Source: Bifidobacteriaceae bacterium NR021 (GTDB lineage Bacteria > Actinomycetota > Actinomycetes > Actinomycetales > Bifidobacteriaceae). From it: a stretch of DNA of 5,828 bases. Below the pieces are notes generated by a model, which was not told the DNA's origin, searched no databases, and worked only from the letters and a program-made list of their open reading frames with translations. The stretch covers positions 721,385-727,212 of the forward strand of contig NQOP01000001.1 in NCBI GenBank assembly GCA_003585845.1, in the 5' to 3' direction. Position 1 is the stretch's first letter. The number at the start of each line of letters is the position of its first letter. This document shows, piece after piece, positions 1 through 5,828 of the stretch. A program made the position numbers and the translations under genes.

Positions 1-2204
1 CTAGATTCCGCAGAGAAGCAACTTCTGCTGCAGCAATTGCAAATCCACATATTGTACAAGTTTATGATACAGGCGAATATGACGGGCTCGATTATCTTGT
101 AATGGAATATGTTCATGGCGTTAATTTGCGTTATGAAATGAATATGCAAGGCACATTCAGTGTGCGAGATACGCTGCGTTTACTTGCAGAAACCTTGGAT
201 GGTCTCGCTTCTGCACACAACGCTGGAGTTGTGCATAGAGATATTAAGCCGGAAAATATTTTAATTAACGATCGAGGTCATGTTCAGATTACTGATTTCG
301 GTTTAGCTAGAGCAATTTCGCAAGCAACATTATCTTCTACAGGATTGCTTCTTGGCACAGCAGCTTATCTTGCTCCTGAACTTATTGAGCATAATCTTGC
401 AACTCCTCAAGGTGATTTGTATTCAGCAGGCATGATGGCTTGGGAAATGCTTGCAGGAAGAGTGCCTTTTACTGCAGATAATCCTGTTACGCTTGTTTTT
501 AAGCATGTGCATGAAAACACTCCTTCAATTGCTACAGCTTGCCCTGGAATTAGCGAAAAAGTTGCACAATTCATAGCAAACTTAACTGCTCGCGACATGA
601 ACGAACGACCTAAAGATGCAAGTGATGCATTAGCCAAATTACGTGCACTTTCTACACAATTAAACCCTGAAGATTGGCGATACAAAGCAGAAGAGCCGCG
701 AGAATTTTCAGAAGAAACAGACTTTTCTCCTATCAACAATTTGCGTGTTGCACCTGAAGCAAATTATTCGGATAAATTGAATCCTAATAATAATTCAGAT
801 GCTACACAAGCAATAAATACTTCAGGCTCTGACTTTTCTGCTAATTCCAACTCTTTATTGCAAAATGCTACAGACGAAACTGTTGCAATACCTAGAGATA
901 ATTCTATAAGTGGACTCGATTCACGCACAAATAATGATTTAAATAATTCTGAAGTCAATAATGTAGCAATAGATAATTCACTAGCGAAGTCCGACAGTGC
1001 TTTCGATGCGAATAATCTTCAAAAAACACAAGCTATGCAATGGCATGCTACTAATGCAGAAGATGTGTCATACAATTCGCAAGATAATCCTTTAGAAGAG
1101 TTTGACGATAGCAATATGCCAACAATTGCTATTAGCTCTAGCAATTTTAACAACAACTTAAATACAGCAAAACCATTTGGCATGCCGAATAAAACACAAA
1201 ACTTAGCAAACAAGCCTAATCGCTCTTCTAAAAAGCGTGTTTTCCTTATTGCAGGTTTAAGCACAGCTGGAGTATTGGCAATTGCTGCTATCAGTGGTTT
1301 TTGGTATTTCTTAGGTCCTGGCAGTTATTGGACGCTGCCTAAGCCTGATGATCTTCAATGCAAAAATTATGCATCTTGCAAAATAACTGATGTAAATTGG
1401 CAACAATATGAGCACACACTTAAAATTGCTGGAATTCCTTACAAAGTTTCAAAAGATTATAGTGATGATGTGCCAGAAGGAAAAGTAGTTTCAACAAATC
1501 CTGATGTTGTCGGAAGCCATATTCAAAAGCACAATAATAGCACTCTTAATGTTGTGATTTCGCGTGGAATTCGTAAGGCTACAATCCCGGAGGATATTAC
1601 AGATCCAAAGACTTACAATGGCAAAAATCCTTTGAAAACATTGCGTAAAGCAGGTTTTACTAACATTGTTCACGATAAGTCAGGCGACACGTATTCTATA
1701 GATATACCATCTGGCAGCTTAATTGATATTAACCCTAAACCTGGCACACGCATGAACCATAACGAAGAAGTAAGTGTTTTACTTTCTAAGGGACCTAAAC
1801 CTGTGCAAATGCCAGATATTGTTGGGAAAGCAAAGAGTGAAGCTGACTTAGCTTTAACCGACGCTAAGCTGGATGTAAAGTACGAAGAAGAAAATAGCGA
1901 TACTGTAGCAAAGGGTAAGATTATCCGCGCTTCTGTTGAAGCTGGTTCTGACTTACATTGGGGCGATAGTGTTAAAGTTGTTGTTTCAAAAGGTCCAAAA
2001 ACAGTTACATTGCCAAACGTTTGCGGAAAGAACAGTGATGAAGCTAGAAGGATTATTGAAAGTCTAGGGCTTAAAGTTCGTATTTCTGCTCCACTTGGTG
2101 ATTTAATGCACGTAGTGCGCTTCCAATCCCCTGGAGCTGGAAGCGAAGTGCCATTGAAGGATTCTAATGGAAATCCTTCTATTATTACTCTTACAGTAAT
2201 ATAA
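1..2204 (+). CDS. Transmembrane Ser/Thr protein kinase with four PASTA-type repeats, 5' truncated by window edge
   Basis: A receptor-type Hanks kinase that phosphorylates Ser/Thr in the cytoplasm and, by family knowledge, senses peptidoglycan or lipid II through extracellular PASTA repeats. The frame is open from base 3, so the Met codon at 102 is not the start: the 33 codons before it encode the helix-C region, including Phe-Arg-Arg-Glu-Ala with the conserved Glu at 15-17. The Gly-rich loop and ATP-binding Lys lie upstream, about 60-70 residues away. Numbering from Met102: HRDIKPEN 45-52 (catalytic Asp47), DFG 65-67, activation loop with Thr76/Ser78/Ser79/Thr80, APE 91-93, kinase end near 182. 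An Asn/Ser/Asp-rich linker (about 200-375) follows, then Ser-Ser-Lys-Lys-Arg and one membrane helix (379-404). The PASTA-type repeats lie at about 413-488, 494-564, 567-632 and 635-700. The first is divergent and carries Cys420 and Cys426. It could be a PknB or PknL ortholog; the nearby acyltransferase mildly favours PknL, but I cannot decide. Confidence 0.96.
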   Translation, partial: RFRREATSAAAIANPHIVQVYDTGEYDGLDYLVMEYVHGVNLRYEMNMQGTFSVRDTLRLLAETLDGLASAHNAGVVHRDIKPENILINDRGHVQITDFGLARAISQATLSSTGLLLGTAAYLAPELIEHNLATPQGDLYSAGMMAWEMLAGRVPFTADNPVTLVFKHVHENTPSIATACPGISEKVAQFIANLTARDMNERPKDASDALAKLRALSTQLNPEDWRYKAEEPREFSEETDFSPINNLRVAPEANYSDKLNPNNNSDATQAINTSGSDFSANSNSLLQNATDETVAIPRDNSISGLDSRTNNDLNNSEVNNVAIDNSLAKSDSAFDANNLQKTQAMQWHATNAEDVSYNSQDNPLEEFDDSNMPTIAISSSNFNNNLNTAKPFGMPNKTQNLANKPNRSSKKRVFLIAGLSTAGVLAIAAISGFWYFLGPGSYWTLPKPDDLQCKNYASCKITDVNWQQYEHTLKIAGIPYKVSKDYSDDVPEGKVVSTNPDVVGSHIQKHNNSTLNVVISRGIRKATIPEDITDPKTYNGKNPLKTLRKAGFTNIVHDKSGDTYSIDIPSGSLIDINPKPGTRMNHNEEVSVLLSKGPKPVQMPDIVGKAKSEADLALTDAKLDVKYEEENSDTVAKGKIIRASVEAGSDLHWGDSVKVVVSKGPKTVTLPNVCGKNSDEARRIIESLGLKVRISAPLGDLMHVVRFQSPGAGSEVPLKDSNGNPSIITLTVI
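804..1133 (+). other. Four-copy Thr-x-Ala-Ile/Met motif array in the kinase linker
   Basis: Inside the otherwise low-complexity cytoplasmic linker, four short segments share one pattern: DATQAI (Thr codon 804), DETVAI (879), QKTQAM (1026) and MPTIAI (1122). In each, Thr is followed by any residue, Ala, then Ile or Met at +3. Three of the four have an Asp or Glu within six residues upstream. The motif is seen directly. That these Thr residues are phosphorylated and bound by FHA domains, which favour particular residues at pThr+3, is inference. Confidence 0.45.
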
Positions 2205-2224
2205 GCGTGTCTTAAGTATTATAA

Positions 2225-2256
2225 AAGCGGCGGAAGCTAAATAACTTTCGTCGCTT
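2225..2256. terminator. Bidirectional hairpin between the convergent kinase and acyltransferase genes
   Basis: The arms 2225-2236 and 2245-2256 pair over 12 positions (ten Watson-Crick and two G-U as plus-strand RNA) around an 8-base loop. It lies 20 bases after the kinase stop and 70 bases beyond the acyltransferase stop on the other strand. On the minus strand the stem runs straight into TTTTATAAT, a usable U-tract. On the plus strand it is followed only by AAATATTTGAAT, which is a poor one. It is therefore probably an intrinsic terminator for the minus-strand acyltransferase and a weaker one, or a 3'-end stabiliser, for the kinase transcript. Confidence 0.7.
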
Positions 2257-2268
2257 AAATATTTGAAT

Positions 2269-2334
2269 ATAAATAAATTAAATATCTAATAACGCTAACC
2301 TAATAGCATTAGAATCAGCATTATATTTATTTAT
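2269..2334. repeat. Nested inverted repeat at the acyltransferase 3' end
   Basis: A 10-base inverted repeat made only of A and T (ATAAATAAAT at 2269-2278, ATTTATTTAT at 2325-2334) encloses a second imperfect hairpin. That hairpin pairs CTAAT 2286-2290 with ATTAG 2308-2312 and GCTA 2294-2297 with TAGC 2304-2307, with a three-base bulge. The right outer arm overlaps the acyltransferase stop codon (2327-2329). In such AT-rich DNA the outer pair could arise by chance. No U-tract marks it as a terminator. Confidence 0.3.
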
Positions 2335-3034
2335 TTTCGTTATTTTCTTCACGTTTTTGACGCATACGTTCTTTTACGGTTTGAGCATATTCATCAACGT
2401 ATTCTTGACCACTCATTTGCTGAATAGACTTAGTTACTTTATCTGTAATTTCTCGTAAACGCTCGTGAGTAATCTCGCTTTCGTTGCGAACACGCTCTAC
2501 TTGAATAGGCTCGCCATAAATCGCCTTAGTCTTGCCTTTTGCTGGAATAACTTGACCATGCACTTGTAATTCTCTAGTTCCAATAATTGCAACAGGTATA
2601 ATCGGGCAACCTGTTTCAAGAGCAAGACGTGCAGCACCAGTATGACCACGATATAAACGACCGTCTGGGCTTCTTGTGCCTTCAATATGAATGCCAAAAA
2701 GCTGACCTTTTTCTAATATTTCACGAGCATGATTCAAAGCACCAAGCGATTTTGCGCCTCCAGAACGATCTACAGGGAAAACGCCCACAGAAGTAAACCA
2801 CCACTTCTTAAAACGACCCTTTAAACCTTTTCCTTCAAAATATTCTGCTTTACCCATAAAGTGGATCATACGAGGACAAGTCAATGGCAGAAGCGCGTCA
2901 TCAATAACAGCAAGATGATTTGCGGCAATAATAGCTCCACCCTTTTTAGGAACATTTTTAACACCTTGCGCTGATGGATGAATCCTCATGCGGGCAATAC
3001 CCCCAAGTCCCTTCACGAAGAACCAGTACAACAT
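2327..3034 (-). CDS. PlsC-family 1-acyl-sn-glycerol-3-phosphate acyltransferase
   Basis: This 235-residue enzyme probably transfers a fatty acyl group to the sn-2 position of lysophosphatidic acid, making phosphatidic acid for membrane phospholipids at the inner face of the cytoplasmic membrane. All four family blocks are visible: NHLAVID (residues 39-45, catalytic His40 and Asp45 in the H-x4-D arrangement), GVFPVDR (84-90), the substrate-binding EGTRSPDG (118-125), and IIPVAIIGT (145-153). The N-terminal MLYWFFVKGLGG is hydrophobic and probably a membrane anchor; the last 30 residues are highly charged. Length is normal for short bacterial PlsC-like proteins. The start is fixed by a good ribosome-binding site six bases upstream. 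It is transcribed alone, convergent with the kinase and divergent from the membrane protein gene. The acyl acceptor could be another lysophospholipid, since paralogs with relaxed specificity are common in actinobacteria. Confidence 0.92.
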   Translation of the reverse strand: MLYWFFVKGLGGIARMRIHPSAQGVKNVPKKGGAIIAANHLAVIDDALLPLTCPRMIHFMGKAEYFEGKGLKGRFKKWWFTSVGVFPVDRSGGAKSLGALNHAREILEKGQLFGIHIEGTRSPDGRLYRGHTGAARLALETGCPIIPVAIIGTRELQVHGQVIPAKGKTKAIYGEPIQVERVRNESEITHERLREITDKVTKSIQQMSGQEYVDEYAQTVKERMRQKREENNENK

Positions 3035-3109
3035 ACCATATCCTTTCTTGCAAGTCCAATTTCGAACATTTTAAGCATAGAATCAGGAAGACTTGCTACA
3101 GTATAGTTC
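3035..3109. promoter_or_regulatory. Divergent intergenic region with candidate overlapping promoters
   Basis: Only 75 bases separate two divergent starts, so promoters for both genes should lie here unless they extend into coding sequence. On the plus strand TAGAAT (3078-3083) matches a -10 box at five of six positions and would place the transcript start near 3090. On the minus strand TAAAAT (3073 down to 3068) also matches at five of six. Neither has a convincing -35 box at 16-18 bases. The two -10 candidates are four bases apart, so the polymerases would compete if both are real. No operator palindrome or riboswitch was seen. Confidence 0.35.
3041..3048 (-). promoter_or_regulatory. Ribosome-binding site of the acyltransferase
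   Basis: The minus strand reads AGAAAGGA, complementary to the 16S 3' end, six bases before the ATG at 3034-3032. Another ATG five bases upstream is out of frame. This supports the chosen start. Confidence 0.75.
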
Positions 3110-3778
3110 ATGACTTCTTCTAAGAATACCAACGACCCTCGCCGTGATGACGAGTTAACGTCAGAATCGTTAAAAAATAATCAAAAACAAAACAACGTAG
3201 ATTTTGATGACGAATGGTCATCTTTTGTTGCAGAACATTCTGACGACATGAACGATATTGCTAATTCACGTAGCGCAAAAAGTTTTGAAAAGCACGCTCA
3301 GAAAGAAGAAAAAAAGAAAGAGCGCAACACTACAGCAAGCGACAATAATTCTAAAAATCAAAAAAGTGTAATAAAAAATAAATTTAACTTAAAAAATCTA
3401 AGTAGCCATAAATCTTATATTATTCCTACTAGAATGCAAGATTCTCACACAATCATAACTGCTAAAGGTCCTCGTGATAACACTCGCACAAGTTGGCTTG
3501 ATTTAGATAATACTATGGAATCATATGGAGATGATTTTGTGCCTCCAAATCCACAATTTTATAACGTATCTTTAGTTAATGTAGTTTTGTGGATTCTATT
3601 TGTTATAGGTGTATTCGGTGTTATTGTAAGTGCTTTTATTCCTGCTATAGCAAACATTGTTGGCATTATATGCGGTTTATTAATGCTACTTAGTGGAGCT
3701 GGATTACTTATGAATCGTAAAAAACCTGATCCGTATAAAGAAGATTACAGCGATTATGGAGATGGTGCTCGAGTATAG
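3110..3778 (+). CDS. Two-helix membrane protein of unknown function with a long charged cytoplasmic tail
   Basis: I cannot assign a function to this 222-residue protein. Residues 1-150 are hydrophilic and probably disordered, with an acidic patch DFDDEW (31-36), a Lys/Glu run (65-71) and a Ser/Asn/Lys-rich stretch. Next come GDDFVPPNPQ (140-149), two membrane helices (about 153-176 and 178-201) joined by a tight turn at Pro178, a basic flank NRKKP, and an acidic tail ending DGARV. The basic flank suggests both ends face the cytoplasm. From memory, a VPP-containing segment before two helices and a final Asp-Gly-Ala-Arg/Val-Val occur in a family of small uncharacterised actinobacterial membrane proteins, normally with a shorter N-terminal part. 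The frame is closed by a TAG two codons before the ATG, but no ribosome-binding site sits at normal distance; AGGAAG at 3085-3090 is 19 bases away. The true start could therefore be downstream. Confidence 0.85.
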   Translation: MTSSKNTNDPRRDDELTSESLKNNQKQNNVDFDDEWSSFVAEHSDDMNDIANSRSAKSFEKHAQKEEKKKERNTTASDNNSKNQKSVIKNKFNLKNLSSHKSYIIPTRMQDSHTIITAKGPRDNTRTSWLDLDNTMESYGDDFVPPNPQFYNVSLVNVVLWILFVIGVFGVIVSAFIPAIANIVGIICGLLMLLSGAGLLMNRKKPDPYKEDYSDYGDGARV

Positions 3779-3797
3779 CTAGCAATCAATCGAATAT

Positions 3798-3837
3798 AAT
3801 AAAAGGCGGCATGATTTTGATCACACCGCCTTTTATT
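3798..3837. terminator. Strong bidirectional intrinsic terminator between the membrane protein gene and secA
   Basis: Perfect 12-base arms (3798-3809 and 3826-3837) contain a GGCGG/CCGCC core flanked by A-run and T-run. A four-base inner stem TGAT/ATCA with loop TTTG extends the hairpin across a 2x2 internal loop. The symmetrical A-tract and T-tract give a U-rich end in both directions. It lies 20 bases after the membrane protein stop and 24 bases beyond the secA stop, so it should end both convergent transcripts. Confidence 0.93.
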
Positions 3838-3861
3838 TATTTACTTTAGTAAGCTTTCAAG

Positions 3862-5828
3862 TCACTCAGCTTTATTTTCAGCTTCGTTTTGACCATGGCA
3901 AAGCTTGTACTTACGACCAGAACCACATGGGCATTCGTCATTCTTATTTGTTCCTGGGAATGTACGTCCATCAGACCATGGAGTCTTCCATTCTTCATTC
4001 TTTGGTCGCATGCTTAATGGAACATCGCCTTCAGCATGGCTCAAAGGTGCAGGACCGACAATACCAGCAGCTTGATCTTCAGCATCTACCTCAGATGAAG
4101 CTTGTGCAACATCTTCATCAAGCTCATCGTCAGAAGAAATATCTTCAGTAGAAGCAATCTGATTGATATCAATGTGGAATAGAAGCTGAATGCTTTCTTC
4201 CTTAATTGCCTCAATCATCGAATTGTACATCTGGTAGCCTTCACGCTGGTATTCAACGAGCGGATCACGCTGACCCATACCACGCAGACCAATACCATCC
4301 TTCAAATAATCCATCTCATAAAGATGTTCACGCCACTTGCGATCGAGAACAGAAAGAACAACGCGACGTTCAATTTGACGAAGTGGATCAGCACCGAGAC
4401 GATCTTCGATGAGAGAGTAAACCTTTACTACACTGTCAACAATCAAATCACGCAAAGCAGTAACAGCTTTTTCGCCCTTGAGATTGATAATCGTTTCACG
4501 TACCTGATCCCAATCAAGAAGTACAGGCATTACAGAGTTAAGAGCATCTTTTAAGCCGTCCAAATCCCAATTCTTTGGCTTATCAGAACCTTTCATTGCT
4601 CCGCGCACATAGCTTTCTACGGTGTCACTGATGAACTTCAAGATGTCCTCGTGAATATCTTCACCCTTAAGGACCATCTGACGCTCTGCATAAATCACAG
4701 TACGCTGCTTATTCATAACATCGTCATACTTCAAAACGTTCTTACGCATTTCAAAGTTACGAGCTTCAACAGTCTTCTGTGCCGTGCGCACACCGTTAGA
4801 AACGTACTTAGACTCAATTGGTTCGCCTTCTGGCAATCCCTTAGCCATAACACGAGCAACAAGCTGAGTGTTGAACAGGCGCATCAAATCATCTTCCAAG
4901 CTTAAGTAGAATCGGGATTCGCCAGGATCACCCTGACGACCAGAACGACCTCGAAGCTGGTTATCAATACGGCGAGATTCGTGACGCTCAGTACCAAGCA
5001 CATACAAGCCACCAAGATTCTTAACTTCTTCGTGCTCGTCCTTAACCTGCTCTTTAACTTCAGCTAAAACGCCTGGCCAACGCTTCTCATATTCTTCAGG
5101 AGTATCATCTGGAGAATATCCTTCAGCCTTCAACTTAGCATCTGCAAGGAACTCAACATTGCCGCCAAGCATAATATCAGTACCACGACCTGCCATGTTA
5201 GTAGCAACAGTTACAGCACCCTTACGACCAGCAACAGCAACAACAGCAGCTTCCTTAGCATTCTGCTTAGCATTCAAAACCTGGTGAGGAATGCGAGCAA
5301 CGTCAAGAAGTGAAGAAAGAATCTCAGAAGATTCAACAGAAGCTGTACCAAGCAACACAGGCTGACCCTTTGCATGACGCTCAGCAACATCGCGCACAAT
5401 AGCAGTAAGCTTTTCTTTCTTTGTGCGGAAGATCAAATCGTCCTTATCTTTACGGATTACTGGACGGTTGGAAGGAATTGGAAGAACACCAAGCTTATAA
5501 GTTCCCATGAACTCTGCAGCTTCAGTCTCAGCAGTACCAGTCATACCAGCAAGCTTGTCGTACATGCGGAAATAGTTTTGCAAAGTAATAGTAGCAAAAG
5601 TCTGATTTTCTGCCTTAACTTCCACGTTTTCCTTAGCTTCAATTGCTTGATGCAAGCCCTCGCTATAACGACGACCTGGAAGAACACGACCAGTATGCTC
5701 ATCGACAATCAAAACTTCGCCGTTTGTGACAACATAGTCACGATCTAGAAGGAAAAGCTCCTTAGCTTTCAAAGCGTTATTCAAATAACCAATAAGAGCT
5801 GTATTGCTTGGCTCATAAAGGTTATCGA
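3862..5828 (-). CDS. secA: Preprotein translocase ATPase SecA, C-terminal three quarters; N-terminus beyond window
   Basis: SecA is the peripheral membrane motor that drives unfolded preproteins through SecYEG using ATP. The 654 visible codons compare with roughly 850-950 in the family. The frame runs through the right edge (Asp-Asn-Leu-Tyr-Glu-Pro precedes the TTG at 5784-5782), so that TTG is internal. Numbering from that codon: VDEHTGR 27-33 and GMTGTAE 80-86 (first nucleotide-binding fold), GTASVESSE 146-154, [14 protein letters not shown] 196-209 and the arginine-rich [11 protein letters not shown] 276-286 (second fold), helical scaffold and two-helix finger about 480-520, an acidic low-complexity linker 545-571, and a C-terminal SEC-C zinc site with Cys618, Cys620, Cys629 and His630, which in other bacteria binds SecB or ribosomes. 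The finger tip reads LRGMGQRDP, with Met where E. coli SecA has Tyr794, as I recall for mycobacterial SecA1. The intact finger and zinc tail indicate the housekeeping SecA rather than an accessory SecA2. Confidence 0.98.
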   Translation of the reverse strand, partial: DNLYEPSNTALIGYLNNALKAKELFLLDRDYVVTNGEVLIVDEHTGRVLPGRRYSEGLHQAIEAKENVEVKAENQTFATITLQNYFRMYDKLAGMTGTAETEAAEFMGTYKLGVLPIPSNRPVIRKDKDDLIFRTKKEKLTAIVRDVAERHAKGQPVLLGTASVESSEILSSLLDVARIPHQVLNAKQNAKEAAVVAVAGRKGAVTVATNMAGRGTDIMLGGNVEFLADAKLKAEGYSPDDTPEEYEKRWPGVLAEVKEQVKDEHEEVKNLGGLYVLGTERHESRRIDNQLRGRSGRQGDPGESRFYLSLEDDLMRLFNTQLVARVMAKGLPEGEPIESKYVSNGVRTAQKTVEARNFEMRKNVLKYDDVMNKQRTVIYAERQMVLKGEDIHEDILKFISDTVESYVRGAMKGSDKPKNWDLDGLKDALNSVMPVLLDWDQVRETIINLKGEKAVTALRDLIVDSVVKVYSLIEDRLGADPLRQIERRVVLSVLDRKWREHLYEMDYLKDGIGLRGMGQRDPLVEYQREGYQMYNSMIEAIKEESIQLLFHIDINQIASTEDISSDDELDEDVAQASSEVDAEDQAAGIVGPAPLSHAEGDVPLSMRPKNEEWKTPWSDGRTFPGTNKNDECPCGSGRKYKLCHGQNEAENKAE

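Noticed and set aside
102..104. ATG at 102 as the start of the kinase gene
   Set aside because: The frame stays open back to base 3 and encodes the conserved helix-C region with its Glu. Starting at 102 would remove most of the kinase N-lobe.
407..1673. Minus-strand open frames of 60-110 codons opposite the kinase (407-739, 764-958, 1019-1264, 1491-1673)
   Set aside because: They are shadows of the kinase domain, linker and PASTA coding sequence with no recognisable domain. The hydrophobic stretches reflect the complement of Asn/Ser codons.
1581..2201. PASTA repeats as a DNA-level tandem repeat or recent duplication
   Set aside because: The repeats resemble each other only at protein-motif level. 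No long identical DNA blocks are visible, so they are old domain copies.
2497..2697. A second minus-strand frame inside the acyltransferase gene
   Set aside because: It fully overlaps the acyltransferase motif II-III region on the same strand in another frame and has no plausible start signal.
3927..4905. Several plus-strand open frames of 68-84 codons antisense to secA (3927-4151, 4206-4412, 4324-4554, 4651-4905)
   Set aside because: They lie opposite clear SecA motifs, have His/Gln-rich or Cys/Phe-rich compositions typical of antisense reading, and show no ribosome-binding or family signature. The same applies to 5374-5748.
5782..5784. TTG at 5784-5782 as the start of secA
   Set aside because: It is an internal Leu codon. 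SecA sequence continues upstream to the window edge, and a start here would lose most of the first nucleotide-binding fold.
1..5828. A novel defence, mobile or biosynthetic system
   Set aside because: All long coding sequences but one belong to well-known housekeeping or envelope families, and no integrase, transposase, toxin, nuclease, CRISPR or attachment-site signature was seen.

Overview
The window is ordinary core-genome sequence from an AT-rich actinobacterium, most likely a member of the Bifidobacteriaceae such as Gardnerella. That placement is inferred from three things: the actinobacterial character of the proteins (a PASTA-domain receptor kinase and a SecA with a Met-Gly finger tip), the small membrane protein ending in Asp-Gly-Ala-Arg-Val, and an A/T-rich codon choice unusual for actinobacteria. 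No database comparison was possible.

Layout from left to right. (1) Positions 1-2204, plus strand: the 3' part of a transmembrane Ser/Thr protein kinase, with its N-lobe start cut off by the window edge, a long Asn/Ser-rich cytoplasmic linker, one membrane helix and four extracellular PASTA-type repeats. (2) Positions 2205-2326: convergent intergenic DNA holding a strong bidirectional hairpin and a weaker nested inverted repeat. (3) Positions 2327-3034, minus strand: a PlsC-type 1-acylglycerol-3-phosphate acyltransferase. (4) Positions 3035-3109: a 75-base divergent intergenic region that must carry the start signals of both flanking genes. (5) Positions 3110-3778, plus strand: a two-helix membrane protein of unknown function with a long charged cytoplasmic tail. 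(6) Positions 3798-3837: a near-textbook bidirectional terminator between convergent genes. (7) Positions 3862-5828, minus strand: the C-terminal three quarters of the preprotein translocase ATPase SecA, with its N-terminus beyond the right edge.

The genes share an envelope theme (cell-wall sensing kinase, phospholipid synthesis, a membrane protein, protein export) but lie on alternating strands, each as its own transcription unit as far as can be seen, so there is no operon inside the window. I found no tRNA, rRNA, CRISPR array, insertion sequence, phage or defence genes. The most interesting observation is a set of four spaced Thr-x-Ala-Ile/Met motifs in the kinase linker. They look like candidate autophosphorylation sites that FHA-domain proteins could read.
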